DNA from: Symbiodinium natans
Taxonomy: Eukaryota; Sar; Dinophyceae; Suessiales; Symbiodiniaceae
Direction: 5' to 3'
Assembly (NCBI GenBank): GCA_905221605.1
Contig: CAJNDS010000699.1
Span: 1 to 64,000 of the forward strand
Length of the DNA stretch: 64,000 nucleotides
Positions within the stretch are counted from its first letter, which is position 1. The number at the start of each line of letters is the position of its first letter. A program made the translations under genes and the position numbers. The notes below the pieces were generated by a model that saw only the letters and a list, made by a program, of their open reading frames with translations, had not been told where the DNA came from and did no database searches. Below are positions 9,601 to 19,339 of the stretch, piece after piece.

Positions 9601-10776
9601 GGGGGGGAGGTGTTTTTAGGGTTTGAGGGCTGCCCGAAATCAAGCCGAAACCCCCCCCTCAACAGGGTGGAAAGGCATGAAACGCCTACATGTATGTAGT
9701 TCGCCTCGACCCTATCAGCTTGCATCAGGAGGCTGTTTGGACTTTCAAAGGCCTTACAAACCTCCAAAGCTAAAGCTTAAAGAGACTCGGTGCCCTTGCC
9801 ATCCATGAAGCCGCCCGACTCCAAAGAGCGCATTCTGGACCTTGGCCTCAAGAGCCGAGGAGTTCGGGCATTTTTTTCAGTGGTTACGTGTTCCTGGTAT
9901 GGAAGCACACGACCGGTAAGTCCAAGAACCTCATGAAAGACCCGGCTCCTGTCAGCCTTCACAAGCCGTAGGCAAAGTACCAACTTAGGGCTTCAACAGC
10001 GAGCGCTAGGGGCGCCAAGCGCACGAGCACTCGCGGAAGGACACCAGGCAAGCTCCTTAAAGCTCCATCTGCTTGAAATAAACCCACCAGTTCCTGAAAG
10101 AGGCAGGTAGCTAGGTAGGACCTTTGGACATTTTAACACTTTCCCTTACTGGGTTTAAAAGGGTCATGCTTATGACTATGTTTTTTTGAGAGGGTTTAAA
10201 GGGCCAACTTAGGTAGAGGCTAGCATATCCATATGAAAAATGACTTTCAAAAACCAAGATTTGAACAACTACTCTCATTACTTACAAATGCTTATTGCGC
10301 ACTGAGGCTACTATTTGGAACTGGCAGCCCGTGCATGCGCAGACGCCGTGGCCGCCGCCGGCAAAGCCAGGCCGGCACAACTGCCCTGGCTCGTATGATA
10401 TATTTGGTTATTTCGAATCTGTATGTATATTCACATGTGTATATATATATATGCAATATTCTATGTATATATATATACACACATCTGATATTGTAATACA
10501 TACAGCTTCTATTCTGTAGGAGAAGGTCAGCAGACTCTCAGCCAGAGTCTCGACCCAGGAATGCCGTCCTCAACTCAGACTTCACTCGAAGCCCTCTAGA
10601 TCCCTCAGAACCGCCCCCCCCCCCCCCAAAAAAAAAAAAAAAGAAACAACAACAACAAAAAACAACAACAAGAAGAAAAAACATAAAACACCCCAAGACC
10701 CTCAATCCCCGAAAAAACACCCCCAAAACCCTAAAGCCCCTATGAAAAAAACACCTCAAACTCCCCTTTGCCTGAG
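9600..10776. other. No recognised gene
   Basis: Contains a TA-rich microsatellite (10438-10485), a C15-A15 block (10614-10641) and CAA/AAG-rich sequence to 10690, then degenerate CCCTAAA words (10690-10745) before the next candidate exon. Confidence 0.5.
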
Positions 10777-10824
10777 CGCGAATTCTGAAGGATGAAGCGG
10801 ACGTGGGGCCAGGCGGGCTCGTAG
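10777..10824 (+). CDS. Candidate mini-exon, 48 nt
   Basis: Bounded by TTGCCTGAG and CTCGTAG|GTGTTG. After two bases it reads RILKDEADVGPGGLV plus one base. Degenerate CCCTAAA words precede and a TTTAGGG array starts 6 bp after the border. Family unknown. Confidence 0.42.
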
Positions 10825-10830
10825 GTGTTG

Positions 10831-10895
10831 AGGGGTTTAGGGTTTAGGGTTTAGGGTTTAGGGTTTAGGGTTTAGGGTTTAGGGTTTAGGGTTTG
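10831..10895 (+). repeat. Telomere-like TTTAGGG array
   Basis: Nine heptamers. Confidence 0.97.
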
Positions 10896-11298
10896 AGAGT
10901 GGTTCGGAGCTTGAGCATGAAGGGGTATAAGGAGGGACCCCTAGAAGGCAGCCTTCGTTTTCTTCCCCTAGAAAACCCGAAAATATGCCTTATATCGTCC
11001 GTTTATACCTAAGTCGCCCCTAAAAAACCCCCAAAGTACCCCCAAGGTCCCTGTATGAGGGTCCCTCCTTTAGTCCCTTGACTTGAGTAAGCAGTCAGCA
11101 GCTCCGGTAGCGGCGTGCGAAGATGGAACTCTGTCTGCTCTTTCAGGGTTGAGTCGCAGTGGGATTTTCAGGTCGGCCAACCCTTCGGATTTTGCAGGGT
11201 TCGCACGGGCTTGGAACGGAGCCGGCGGCACTTCGCGGCACGTGTGCTGCACACATTGCTCAAGCACTCACGCTCTCAACGCAGCCGTTGCAGTGAAA
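10896..11298. other. No recognised gene
   Basis: The part from about 11083 to 11290 is open on both strands. The + frame includes SGLSRSGIFRSANPSDFAGF but no family is evident. Confidence 0.35.
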
Positions 11299-11338
11299 GG
11301 GTTTAGGGTTTAGGGTTTATTGTGCATCCCTAAACCCT
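11299..11338. repeat. Short opposed heptamer pair
   Basis: Three TTTAGGG units, then CCCTAAACCCTG, which leads directly into the acceptor of the next candidate exon. Confidence 0.85.
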
Positions 11339-11344
11339 GTTCAG

Positions 11345-11450
11345 CTTGCTCTGGCATCGCTGCGAGGCGCTCCTGTTCCGCGGACGGGCGATGCTGCGCT
11401 TGGGACGACGGATGGAGGCATGCGAATTCATCCCTACGCCCTGCGCAAAG
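11345..11450 (+). CDS. Candidate exon with TPR-like helices
   Basis: Bounded on the left by CCTGTTCAG. In phase 1 it reads LLWHRCEALLFRGRAMLRL, then GRRMEACEFIPTPCAK. The pattern FRGRAMLRLGRRMEA matches the central part of tetratricopeptide repeats (small residue, L-x-LGR, E-A). The right border is uncertain: a GC donor would fall at 11451, while a GTTTAG donor at 11461 would only suit another frame (LALASLRGAPVPRTGD), which is also open. TPR units usually act as protein-protein contact surfaces. Confidence 0.45.
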
Positions 11451-11861
11451 GCTGCTTAGGGTTTAGGGTCTATACCCTAAACCCTAAATCCGACAAAAAA
11501 AAGGGTTTATGAACACACCTACCCTGGCACCAAGCAACTTGAGGGGCACTGCCGTGGATTGGACCGTCCGGGCAATAATTTCAAAAATATGGCCTACGGG
11601 AGTCGTTGGGAAGACACTGCGAGATTTGGGGTGGGGGCGGGGTGGGGGGGGCGAAGCACCCTGGTGACAGAAGAGCTTAGCATCGGACAAAACTATCGCA
11701 GATCCAATCTGGTTTTGCCGATGCATGCCTGCTGGTTTTGAACACTTTCTCGACAAAGGATTGGGGCTCACCCCTAAAGCGAAAGCCCTATGCTCGAAGA
11801 GCTGCTGTAGTCGGGTTCCTAATCATCGAACACCGATAGCGGCCCACCAAGCATGTTGAGC

Positions 11862-11907
11862 ATTTAGGGTTTAGGGTTTAGGGTTTAGGGTTTAGGGTTT
11901 AGGGTTT
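11862..11907 (+). repeat. Telomere-like TTTAGGG array
   Basis: Six heptamers. The preceding stretch 11487-11861 is open on both strands but shows no family signal. Confidence 0.95.
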
Positions 11908-12404
11908 TGTCAGCCGCTCACCTGAGCCAAAATCGAAGAGCCCCTCTCTGAGGGCAAGGGGCAGAAGCTGTAGGGGGTTGAGTTGTTTGCTGGAGGCGAG
12001 AACTCGCAAGAACCGGAGAACATGGATGAAGTCGTCTATGGAATCATGGTCCAAGCCCTGAAATCCTGAAACTCTCCTAGCCCGCAAAAGTCCTGATTTC
12101 TATGCCATGAAAGCCCCTCGAGGCCTGATACCACTGCACGCAGCATGGCCATTGCAGCATGTCCAAACGCCTTCTATACCTACCACATCTTTCTTGTCTT
12201 GAATGTCTTTTTGCAAAGGTAGGTGGTGAGCACCTCGCATGAAGAGCGATGCAAGGGGATCTACGCTCTCCACTACAAACTGGCCTACAAACCCCTACAC
12301 ATGCAAATCCGAAGCTTTGGACGAAGCAAACTCCGCAGCCCTTTGAAAACCCTAAAGCCTAAAGCGGACAGACCCTACTGTCAGCCCGAACAGTCTAGAC
12401 AGCA
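11908..12404. other. No recognised gene
   Basis: Anonymous sequence; a minus-strand frame at 11899-12087 has no motif. Confidence 0.4.
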
Positions 12405-12423
12405 CCCTAAACCCTAAACCCAG

Positions 12424-12480
12424 AACCCAGAGGCTTGGCGGAGCGCCGTCGATTCCTCCAACAAGTGCCAGGCCTCGCAA
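12424..12480 (+). CDS. Candidate internal exon, 19 codons
   Basis: Preceded by CCCTAAACCCTAAACCCAG and followed by GTCGGC. It reads NPEAWRSAVDSSNKCQASQ in phase 0 with no remainder. The left border is a clear case of a CCCTAAA array ending in an acceptor AG. Confidence 0.5.
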
Positions 12481-12566
12481 GTCGGCTTTGGGGACTTTCG
12501 GACTTTCGGTGGGGTGTGCTTCTTGAATACTTGTTTCTGTGTAACCTCAACAATCTTCAGGGTTAG

Positions 12567-12778
12567 GGCACTCAGAAATCTCCGCAAGCTCACCAAAGCC
12601 TACCCGAAGTCCGAGCTCCCACAAGCGACATCCAGCGACCAGCGGCAGGAAGTGGGCGATGGCCCAGGCATGTGCCGAGCCTTGTTGCTGGCTGGCGAGA
12701 TAAAGCAGCAGCCTCAGGGATTCCGTTCAAGGAGGCGGTGGCGTGCTCCCGACTTCTTGGGACAGCGGGCTCACAAAG
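12567..12778 (+). CDS. Candidate exon, basic peptide
   Basis: From an AG at 12565 to CACAAAG|GTGGTG, 212 nt. After one base the frame reads ALRNLRKLTKAYPKSELPQ and stays open to the right border through a Gln/Arg-rich part (EIKQQPQGFRSRRRWRAP). A second frame is open over the last 110 nt, so the exon limits or even the frame may be wrong. Family unknown. Confidence 0.38.
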
Positions 12779-13326
12779 GTGGTGCAGGGTATGGGCTGTC
12801 CGTCAGCACCGTTTTCGCGAAGGCATCATCCGTTTGAGCCAGCCGCCGGCTTTTCGAGGCAGTCCCAAGCAATACTAAATCCTGCTGGCTTCTGGATGGG
12901 TTCCAGCAAGACGCACCCCATCCAACCCCCACAATCATTCCTCCCCACTCATACCAATCCCATCAGCACATGTTCTGTTTCGCAGAGCCCGGAACCCAGC
13001 CGACTGCTAAACCCGACAGCTGAGATTGGATTCCGAGGGCTAACCCTCACTTAAACGTCGTTCCCGCCGGAAAGCGGCGGGGGGGGGGGGGGGGGGGGGG
13101 TTGGTACAGGGGGAAGGAATTTCTATACCTGCCCAGCAAACCTGCAGGTTCTGTCTTCAGGCCAGGCCAGAAATTGTCAGGAATTCCACACAAACTTACT
13201 AGTGGAGTAGGTCACCTTGAACCTTTTTGGGGGAATATCATGCCCTGATAATCCCAAAGGTGAACCTTTAGTTCCCCCAGGTTACTGGACAACCCAGCAA
13301 ATGCAAAGCCTTATAACTGCCCTGCC
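12779..13326. other. No recognised gene; hairpin at 13222-13260
   Basis: A G24 tract (13078-13100) is followed by a palindrome: GGGGGAATATCA and TGATAATCCC are inverted around TGCCC, inside a wider pairing of GGTCACCTTGAACC with GGTGAACC. It may be a short element related to the other inverted-repeat units, but no second copy was found. Confidence 0.5.
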
Positions 13327-13450
13327 TAGGGTTTAGGGTTTAGGGTTTACGGTTTAGGGTTTAGGGTTTAGGGTTTAGGGTTTAGGGTTTAGGGTTTAGG
13401 GTTTAGGGTTTAGGGTTTAGGGTTTAGGGTTTAGGGTTTAGGGTTTAGGG
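13327..13450 (+). repeat. Long telomere-like TTTAGGG array
   Basis: About 17 heptamers with one GGTTTAC variant. Confidence 0.98.
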
Positions 13451-13516
13451 CGCTGCACGGAAGCTAGCGTAGGCATGGCCAACCTTGACCAGGGGTGGGG
13501 AAACTGCAGCCACCAG

Positions 13517-13567
13517 ACGATACTCAGGATTGAAGACAACGACCTGAGTATGGCGTGTGGCCCTTGG
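13517..13567 (+). CDS. Candidate internal exon, 17 codons
   Basis: Bounded by GCCACCAG and CCTTGG|GTTCAG; it reads TILRIEDNDLSMACGPW. The same frame stays open from 13475 to 13711, where it enters a TTTAGGG array, so the true limits may be wider. There is no C-rich array on the left. Confidence 0.33.
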
Positions 13568-15231
13568 GTTCAGGCTTTCAAAGGCTTTAGGGCATCAAGT
13601 TTGAACGCGTTTGAACGCTTACCTTCGGTTGAAGCAAAGTCTTACAGGCTCGGCTCCGGCATCGGGTGTGTTGTCAAGGTTCAGGTTCCGGGTTTAGGGT
13701 TTAGGGTTTAGGGTGCTAGGAGTCTCCTCTTTAAGCTTGTCCGCTCCTTGAGTTTGGAGCTGCGTTGTTGGACCTTCAACTTCAGCTAGTCAGCTAGTCA
13801 GCTAGTCAGCTAGTCTCGTCCTTCAATCGTTAGAGCGCCAAAGGCGATGGGAGTTTGGGAGTTGGGCTTCAGGCTGAGCAAAGCGCATGTCTTGGATTCC
13901 GCACCTCCGTTTCGGTCTTCCAACTGTTGATCATGCATGTTGGAGCAAAGCCTTGTTGTTAAGGGAGCTCTAGTTCACCTGGCTTGAGGAGAGGGTCCAC
14001 ATGAGAAACAACACCGTAGGCTGGGGAGCCCGAAGCCTCTGAGAGCGTCGGCCCAGGCAGGACATTCTGGTCCAAGCCCAGGACGTGGCCGAGCTATGCT
14101 AGGGGCCCGGCACAACTGCTAGACTTGCGATAACCCCTAATCCCCCTTCTTGCGGGGGAGTCAGGGTTTGGGGTTTAGGGTTTAGGGTTTCCGGTTTAGG
14201 GTTTAGGGTTTTTGGGGTTTTCCAACCACCAGAGAACATCAGACCACCAAACAGGCGGTGGGGGCAGCTCTCAAGGGTCCAACATGAGGTCATCAGCATC
14301 CAAGACATGCACCAAGAAGCCCAATTCAGAATGGAGGCTCAGGGTCTCGGATGCTCTTCCCATCGATACTGCTTCCAAATTTGGCGCGAAGTCCTGCTTG
14401 TGAGAAGTCCATCAAGTTCGGCAGCTGGTTTCTGGAATATCAGAGTTACTTAGAGGTCTCATCCCGAGTAACTGCATCCGTGGAACGGAATCCTTACAAC
14501 AAAGGATCAGGGCTGAGAGCTTAGGGTGGAGACATGGAGGTGCTTCAGAGGGTTTTGGGGTTCCCAGCTGAAACATCAGAAGAGCTCATACCACATGGCA
14601 CCTGAGGCAACGAAGAGGAGCTCGGCAAACGCGCTGCGGCTTTGTTGGAACGTCAGCGGCCCCGGGCGGCGCTTGGGGGTTTGCCATGGGGATCCAGGGG
14701 TTATGACAGGCTGTCATCGCATCTGTCGGGGTTCAAGCTCAAGCCTACAGCTCTTTGTTCAGGTATTCTTGGCATTGAACCGCTGGCTCTGAGCGGCTGC
14801 CATACAACGGAATATACAGGGGGAGGGGAGGGAAGAGAGATAGAGAGAGAGGTGGCAAGAGAACGCTGAGCTTCGACCTCATACCGTGCCTCCCAGACAG
14901 GCTTTGTGGTTGTGAAGGTTGGCATTGGTGTCTTGAAGGAGGTTTGTAAAAAAAAAAAAAAACATTCCTGGGGCTGGAAAGTCCGGCAAACACAAGAAAC
15001 CTGAAGCGCTTATCTGGACACGTAACCCTAAACCGGGCCTAAACACAACGTTGCACTGCCAGACCTTCAAGCCCGACGTCAAGTAGTCCGTTCTTTATAA
15101 ACACATGGCTCATGAAGAGGCAAGACCAAAAGCATGTGAGATGTGGCGACCATTGTCTTCAAGGATGAGGTGACCCCTGAACCCTAAACCCTGCAAATTT
15201 AGGATCTTGGGAATCCCGACTGAACTGCTAG
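13568..15231. other. No confident gene; arrays and small repeats
   Basis: Heptamer arrays at 13688-13713 and 14164-14212 (G-rich), an exact CAGCTAGT tetramer repeat at 13787-13816, and a short GAGA tract near 14838. A frame at 14282-14403 (MRSSASKTCTKKPNSEWRL and onward) is coding-like but has no motif. CCCTAAA words at 15025 and 15178-15193 precede the next candidate exon. Confidence 0.4.
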
Positions 15232-15409
15232 CACCCCAAGGGATCCCAAGGGCTCTTCCTGGGCGGAGTCGTTGCAGGCCAGTGGCAGAGGGCCCCAAAG
15301 CCCCAAAGCTCAAAATGAAGCCCAGCCGACGGCCGAGGCACCAAGGTCAAGGACGACTCCTCAGACTGGATTTGCACTGATGTGGCTCTATCCGGGGGAG
15401 TGGTGTGAG
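15232..15409 (+). CDS. Candidate exon, Pro/Ala-rich then hydrophobic
   Basis: Acceptor taken at AACTGCTAG and donor at TGTGAG|GTAGTC. After one base, 59 codons are open; the reading includes PKAQNEAQPTAEAPRSRT and GFALMWLYPGEWCE. A competing frame from an AG at 15202 is open to 15378 (ILGIPTELLAPQGIPRAL). The donor is a good consensus. Family unknown. Confidence 0.4.
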
Positions 15410-15946
15410 GTAGTCCCCTCCGTGAAAAAGCTAAACTCTAAAACGCTTGTTCAAGATTGGTGAGGGGGAGGTTCAGTGATCTCTCAGAGGCTAAGGCTCT
15501 TCACGACTTGTGCAACGAGCCATTCGCACCGACACTTCAGGGGGCTTGGGCCAGGAAAGTGAAACGATCTGAGCCACATCCCAAATCCGACAGAACGACA
15601 GCTCGCTCTTCGTAGACCACCGGGATCCATGTTTCAAGCCTCGCAGCAGACAGGGGGCACTCATAGACACACAACAGCCTGGGGGAATCGCTGAAGCTCC
15701 GAGGTTCCATGAAAAGTCCCAGAAGCCACACCATTGGTTTTAAGGTTTAGGGTTTAGGGTTTAGGGAAGTCCCGAAAGTCCACGGTGCCCGCAGATTCCA
15801 CCCCTGCAAGCACCGAAGAAGCCGAAACCCTGAAACAGCACCCCTCATCCCTACCTCGCGTGGCTGCCTCTTTCAAGAAATCACTTTACGGCCGGGTACA
15901 CAAACCCAAGGTTTTTGAGGCACGGGCTTGCTCCAGGATTCTCCCT
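15410..15946. other. No recognised gene
   Basis: A minus-strand open stretch (15537-15734) has no motif. A short TTTAGGG array lies at 15742-15766. Confidence 0.45.
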
Positions 15947-16096
15947 GAACCCTAAACCTAATCCTTAAACCCTAAACCCCAAAACCCTAAACCCTAATCC
16001 TTAAAAACCCTAAACCCCAAACCCTAATCCTTAATCCCTAAACCCTGAACCCTGAACCCTGAACCCTGAACCCTAAACCCTAAACCCTAAACCCCA
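15947..16096 (-). repeat. Degenerate CCCTAAA array
   Basis: About 20 units mixing CCCTAAA, CCCTAATCCTTAA, CCCTGAA and CCCCAAA. Confidence 0.96.
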
Positions 16097-16105
16097 TCCC
16101 TGAAG

Positions 16106-16170
16106 GCCCCCGTGGCCGCAGCGCCGCAGCTCGAAGACGTGGTCGCAGATGCCGCCGCGAGCCCGAAAAG
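16106..16170 (+). CDS. Candidate internal exon, Ala-rich
   Basis: Bounded by CATCCCTGAAG and CCGAAAAG|GTGAGG, the latter a near-ideal donor. In phase 0 it reads APVAAAPQLEDVVADAAASP followed by K and two bases. It sits exactly between a long C-rich array and a G-rich array (16198-16258). The Ala/Asp/Val mix suggests a linker or helical segment; no family assigned. Confidence 0.6.
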
Positions 16171-16197
16171 GTGAGGGTTCGCGCTTTGCCCAGTTCC

Positions 16198-16258
16198 GGG
16201 GTTTAGGTTCAGGGTTTAGGGTTTAGGGTTTAGGGTTTAGGGTTTAGGGTTTAGGGGG
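16198..16258 (+). repeat. Telomere-like TTTAGGG array
   Basis: Eight heptamers; shorter G-rich blocks follow at 16284-16300, 16359-16374 and 16466-16519. Confidence 0.96.
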
Positions 16259-16519
16259 TACCTTTACGGCCAGTGGGGCTGAGAAGGCTTGATACGGTTT
16301 AGGGCTTAGGTTTGAGGGTTTTGCCTATAGGCCTTGTAAAGTTGAGAAGGTTTAGAGTCTTCAGGGTTTAGGGTAACAGGAGTCCTTGGGAAGCCTGCCG
16401 GCATAAGGAGCTTTAAGTTTTTGGCCCCTTGTCGGCAGGAGCTGGGGGCTCAGGTGTTTAGGGCTTCCAGGGTTTAGGGTTTGGGGTTTAAATAGGGTTT
16501 AGGGCTTAGGGTTTAGGAG

Positions 16520-17007
16520 GGCCCCCTAGGCGACAGGGATTTTGTGCTGATGGTGTGGCCTAATTAAGGATTTTGGCTTTAATGGTTTCGGATGTTTGGG
16601 GCTTAGGGCATGCGCAACCCAGGCTACGTAACCTATACGAGGCATCCAGGAGCAGGTCAGAACCAGATTCGCTGATCAGTTGGAGCCATCCCATAGCCCT
16701 TAGAAGATTCCTCTCACCAAGGCCGCACCAAAAGACGCAGGACCGGCGCAGGTCCGCATCACTGCGATTGCCACTCACCCTAAGCCCGAAACGACTGATA
16801 AATTCTGGACGTTGAGCTCCCGGTGCCTAAACCCACTGCAAGCCCAAAACACTGAAAAAGACCTTTTGACTGCAATGGCTTGAACCTCACCTGGCTTGTC
16901 CGAGTTCTGAGGGAGGGGGGGAGGGTTGGGCGAATATCGCTGAGCACCTCACGACTCATGGCTCCAAAGTTGGGACCTGAGCTGGGTCATTCGCTTTCCA
17001 TCTTGAT
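16520..17007. other. No recognised gene
   Basis: Both strands are partly open between 16560 and 16815 without a motif. Confidence 0.45.
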
Positions 17008-17031
17008 GACTCGGTGCTGCCGCACCGAGTC
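17008..17031. other. Perfect 10-bp hairpin
   Basis: GACTCGGTGC (17008-17017) and GCACCGAGTC (17022-17031) flank a TGCC loop. It lies 50 bp before the first unit of the C/D-like cluster. Confidence 0.9.
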
Positions 17032-17070
17032 GCCGAGTTCTTTGCGTGGCTGTGTTGCGGCTTGCTGGAT

Positions 17071-17166
17071 GGGAGTCGAATGATGACAAGACAGAAGGCC
17101 GAGTTATAAGGTCACTGCCGTGGCCTGGTGACTGAACTCGGGAGGGTAAAAAAGCCTGAGAATCCC
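17071..17166 (+). ncRNA. C/D-snoRNA-like repeat unit 1
   Basis: ATGATGA (C-box consensus RTGATGA) at 17080-17086, an internal CTGA at 17132-17135 and a terminal CTGA at 17156-17159, about 80 nt overall. GGGAGTC directly before and GAATCCC directly after can pair at six of seven positions, as a terminal stem would. Between the boxes CCGAGTT and AACTCGG are complementary. Assignment as snoRNA is an inference; it could also be a minisatellite. Confidence 0.35.
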
Positions 17167-17300
17167 GGACCTTCAGCTTTGGAGTGACCCGCAGTCCACT
17201 GTTTCTGCCGGCTCTTTCAGAGGCGCCAATGTTTGTGTCCTTGTGCGTGTGCGTGCCCGTTCTGTCCCTTCGCGCTGTTGTGGGAGTGCCACTTGAGAGG

Positions 17301-17390
17301 GCTCGCATGATGACAAGACAGAAGGCCGAGTTTTAAGGCTGCAAAATGCCTGGTGACTGAACTCGGGAGGGTAGAATTGTCTGAGATCAC
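17301..17390 (+). ncRNA. C/D-snoRNA-like repeat unit 2
   Basis: ATGATGA at 17307-17313, CTGA at 17357-17360 and 17381-17384. The central part is shorter than in the other units. The 8 bases before the last CTGA differ from units 1, 3 and 4. No good terminal stem seen. Confidence 0.3.
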
Positions 17391-17539
17391 AGTGTCATAG
17401 TGCTCGTGCTGCAGATGCCTTGTTGGTCGAGTGTGTGAAGCTTGCCCATGCAAGAGAGGCAAGGGCTTGATCTACTGGTGCATGCTGTGCCAAGCAGCAT
17501 GCGTCTTGTCGGCATAACTGCATCTACACTGCGGCACGC

Positions 17540-17642
17540 AGGCTTGAATGATGACAAGACAGAAGGCCGAGTTATAAGGCTTCTGCAAATTGCACTGGCC
17601 TGGTGACTGAGCTCGGGAGGGTAAAGATGGTCTGAAAGGCCT
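17540..17642 (+). ncRNA. C/D-snoRNA-like repeat unit 3
   Basis: ATGATGA at 17548-17554, CTGA at 17607-17610 and 17632-17635. AGGCTT before and AAGGCCT after can form a terminal stem with one bulge. Body nearly identical to unit 4. Confidence 0.35.
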
Positions 17643-17658
17643 TGACGGACACTCCCGG

Positions 17659-17758
17659 TTGCGCATGATGACAAGACAGAAGGCCGAGTTATAAGGCTTT
17701 TGCAAGTTGCACTGGCCTGGTGACTGAGCTCGGGAGGGTAAAGATGGTCTGAGAAGCT
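17659..17758 (+). ncRNA. C/D-snoRNA-like repeat unit 4
   Basis: ATGATGA at 17665-17671, CTGA at 17724-17727 and 17749-17752. Same body as unit 3; no obvious terminal stem. Confidence 0.3.
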
Positions 17759-17760
17759 CC

Positions 17761-17826
17761 TTGCGCTTGATGACAAGAAGCCCGAGTTATCAGGCTCTTG
17801 CACGTTTCACAGGCCCGGCGGCTGAA
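17761..17826 (+). ncRNA. Degenerate C/D-like unit 5
   Basis: TTGATGA at 17767-17773 and one CTGA at 17822-17825. The unit is then cut off by a CCCTAAA array, so the last box and stem are missing. Confidence 0.25.
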
Positions 17827-17880
17827 CCCTAAACCCTAAACCCTAAACCCCAAACCCTAAACCCTAAACCCTAAACCCTA
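17825..17880 (-). repeat. Telomere-like CCCTAAA array
   Basis: Eight heptamers. Confidence 0.96.
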
Positions 17881-17891
17881 GCTGAACCTAG

Positions 17892-17934
17892 GAGAGCACC
17901 AAATTCATGGTACAAGATTGTGCCAGTGGGGCCG
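17892..17934 (+). CDS. Candidate mini-exon, 43 nt
   Basis: Bounded by GAACCTAG and GGCCG|GTAGTT; it reads ESTKFMVQDCASGA plus one base. A C-rich array is 11 bp upstream. Too short to assign. Confidence 0.35.
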
Positions 17935-18217
17935 GTAGTTCAGGACACAGGGGTTAGTTGGACCAAGGCAGAGTCTCCCTAATTTGGGATAAATTGGGTG
18001 GGTTCTTGGCAAGGAATTGAAGGTAAGTTACCATAAGAGGGTTATGTACTGAGGGGTTTCCGTTTGCTTGCACCTCAGAGAATGCAAAATGGTATCTTTC
18101 TTGTGGTCACTGACATCACTTGGACTTTGCGCCCAGCACCAATTAACCCTGAAACGTGGAAATCCGGAAGCCTCTAGCCCTAATATAGGGGCCTTGACAA
18201 TTAGAATTGGGTTTTGC

Positions 18218-18283
18218 GGGGACTATGAGAAAAGAATTATAAAGGGACCATAAGGGCACAAATTTCGTATTTATTCCGACCCC
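18218..18283 (+). mobile_element. Family-3 short element, 66 bp
   Basis: Begins GGGGACTATGAG and ends TTATTCCGACCCC, with AAAGGGACCATAAGGG in the middle. The same order recurs at 46198-46265 and, inverted, at 32640-32707. Confidence 0.65.
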
Positions 18284-18373
18284 TTTTTTGAAGCTGGCCC
18301 AAATCTCCAGGCTGCCAGCTCCGTGGCTGTGGCTGCGCCGAAAGGCTTGGGCCCGGTTTTTTCTGGGAGTTTT

Positions 18374-18421
18374 TCCGAAATTCGGGGTGCCTTACTGGGG
18401 TCATTAACAGGGTCCCCATTC
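18374..18421 (+). mobile_element. Family-4 dispersed repeat, partial
   Basis: Shares CCGAAATT, GGGGTGCCTTACTGGGGTC with the copy at 43645-43716, and in inverted form with 46852-46930. Confidence 0.55.
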
Positions 18422-19339
18422 GTGAACATCGCAATCCAGCTATAGGATCACTATGGATGACTTCAATTGAATTCAACCGTACTGTGCACGCACCTGCAAA
18501 AGGCTCGGGCCATTACCTGTGTTGCAGAGCCTATACTGTGGCTGGGACTCCAAATCTTGCTTGAGGCTTGGATCCTGCTGTCGTCAGGCCCGGGGCATGC
18601 AGAGTTGCTTTTGCACATGAGTCTGTCCTGTGCGAGCTTCAGGCTAGCGATGCTCCATGGCGTGAATGCTCTCAGATGTTTTTCGATGCTGAACAGGAAG
18701 GCAGTCCTCAGACTCGTCAAGGACGCGATTGTCACGGGCTCAGTGGCAGCATGCAATGCGATGCGCAGCCGTGCGAGTTTAGTGAGCTGGTTCAATCAAG
18801 TTTCTTTTCAGTCAAGTTCAGTTGTGTTCCTTTCTTTAAAGGGGGGGGGGGGGGGGGGGGGGGCAGGGCGGACCCAAAAAACAAACCAACCACCCAACCC
18901 ACAAGCCTCAGCTTCATAGGCCGATGATGGGGAGTTGGAGATTGACGACCCTTTCATGGAAGCTGGCATGGACAGTGGGGCCCTCAGCAGGTGACTGCTT
19001 CACAAGCCAGGTTTTTTTTTTGGGATTCCGGGTAGGCCTTTGGGCTATTTTTTTTTCCCTTGCTGACCTTATTCCCGACGTTTTGAACGTGATGGAAGTC
19101 ACAACGTCACGAGGTCTTTCCAGCGTGGCGCTCACGAGTTCCTTGGCGAAGGACTTGCCAACCATGTTTTTGGTGGTGGCAGCATGTGCCAGAGTTAGGG
19201 TTCCAAAGGAAGGGGTGTTAGGTATTCAGGGAACCTTTAACAAGCTTAGGGAGCTTTCGGGAGTAGTCGGGAGTAGTAGGGGGCCTTCCTTGAACCCCCG
19301 CTCCCTGAAGAACCCTTTGATAGAGTGAGACAAGCCGTC
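18422..19339. other. No confident gene
   Basis: The span 18467-18840 is open on both strands: the + frame reads AVLRLVKDAIVTGSVAACN and the - frame reads ATEPVTIASLTSLRTAFLF in the same place. Neither has a family signal. A G22 tract lies at 18841-18863. Confidence 0.35.

Noticed and set aside
17008-17031. GCACCGAGTCG resembles the 3' hairpin of Cas9 tracrRNA
   Set aside because: The loop lies on the opposite side, there is no repeat-spacer array or Cas gene, and the genome is eukaryotic; a palindrome coincidence.
17740-17752. AAAGATGGT before the terminal CTGA of units 3 and 4 as an rRNA guide
   Set aside because: The word matches a conserved large-subunit rRNA stretch in the same sense, not in complement, so it cannot base-pair with it.
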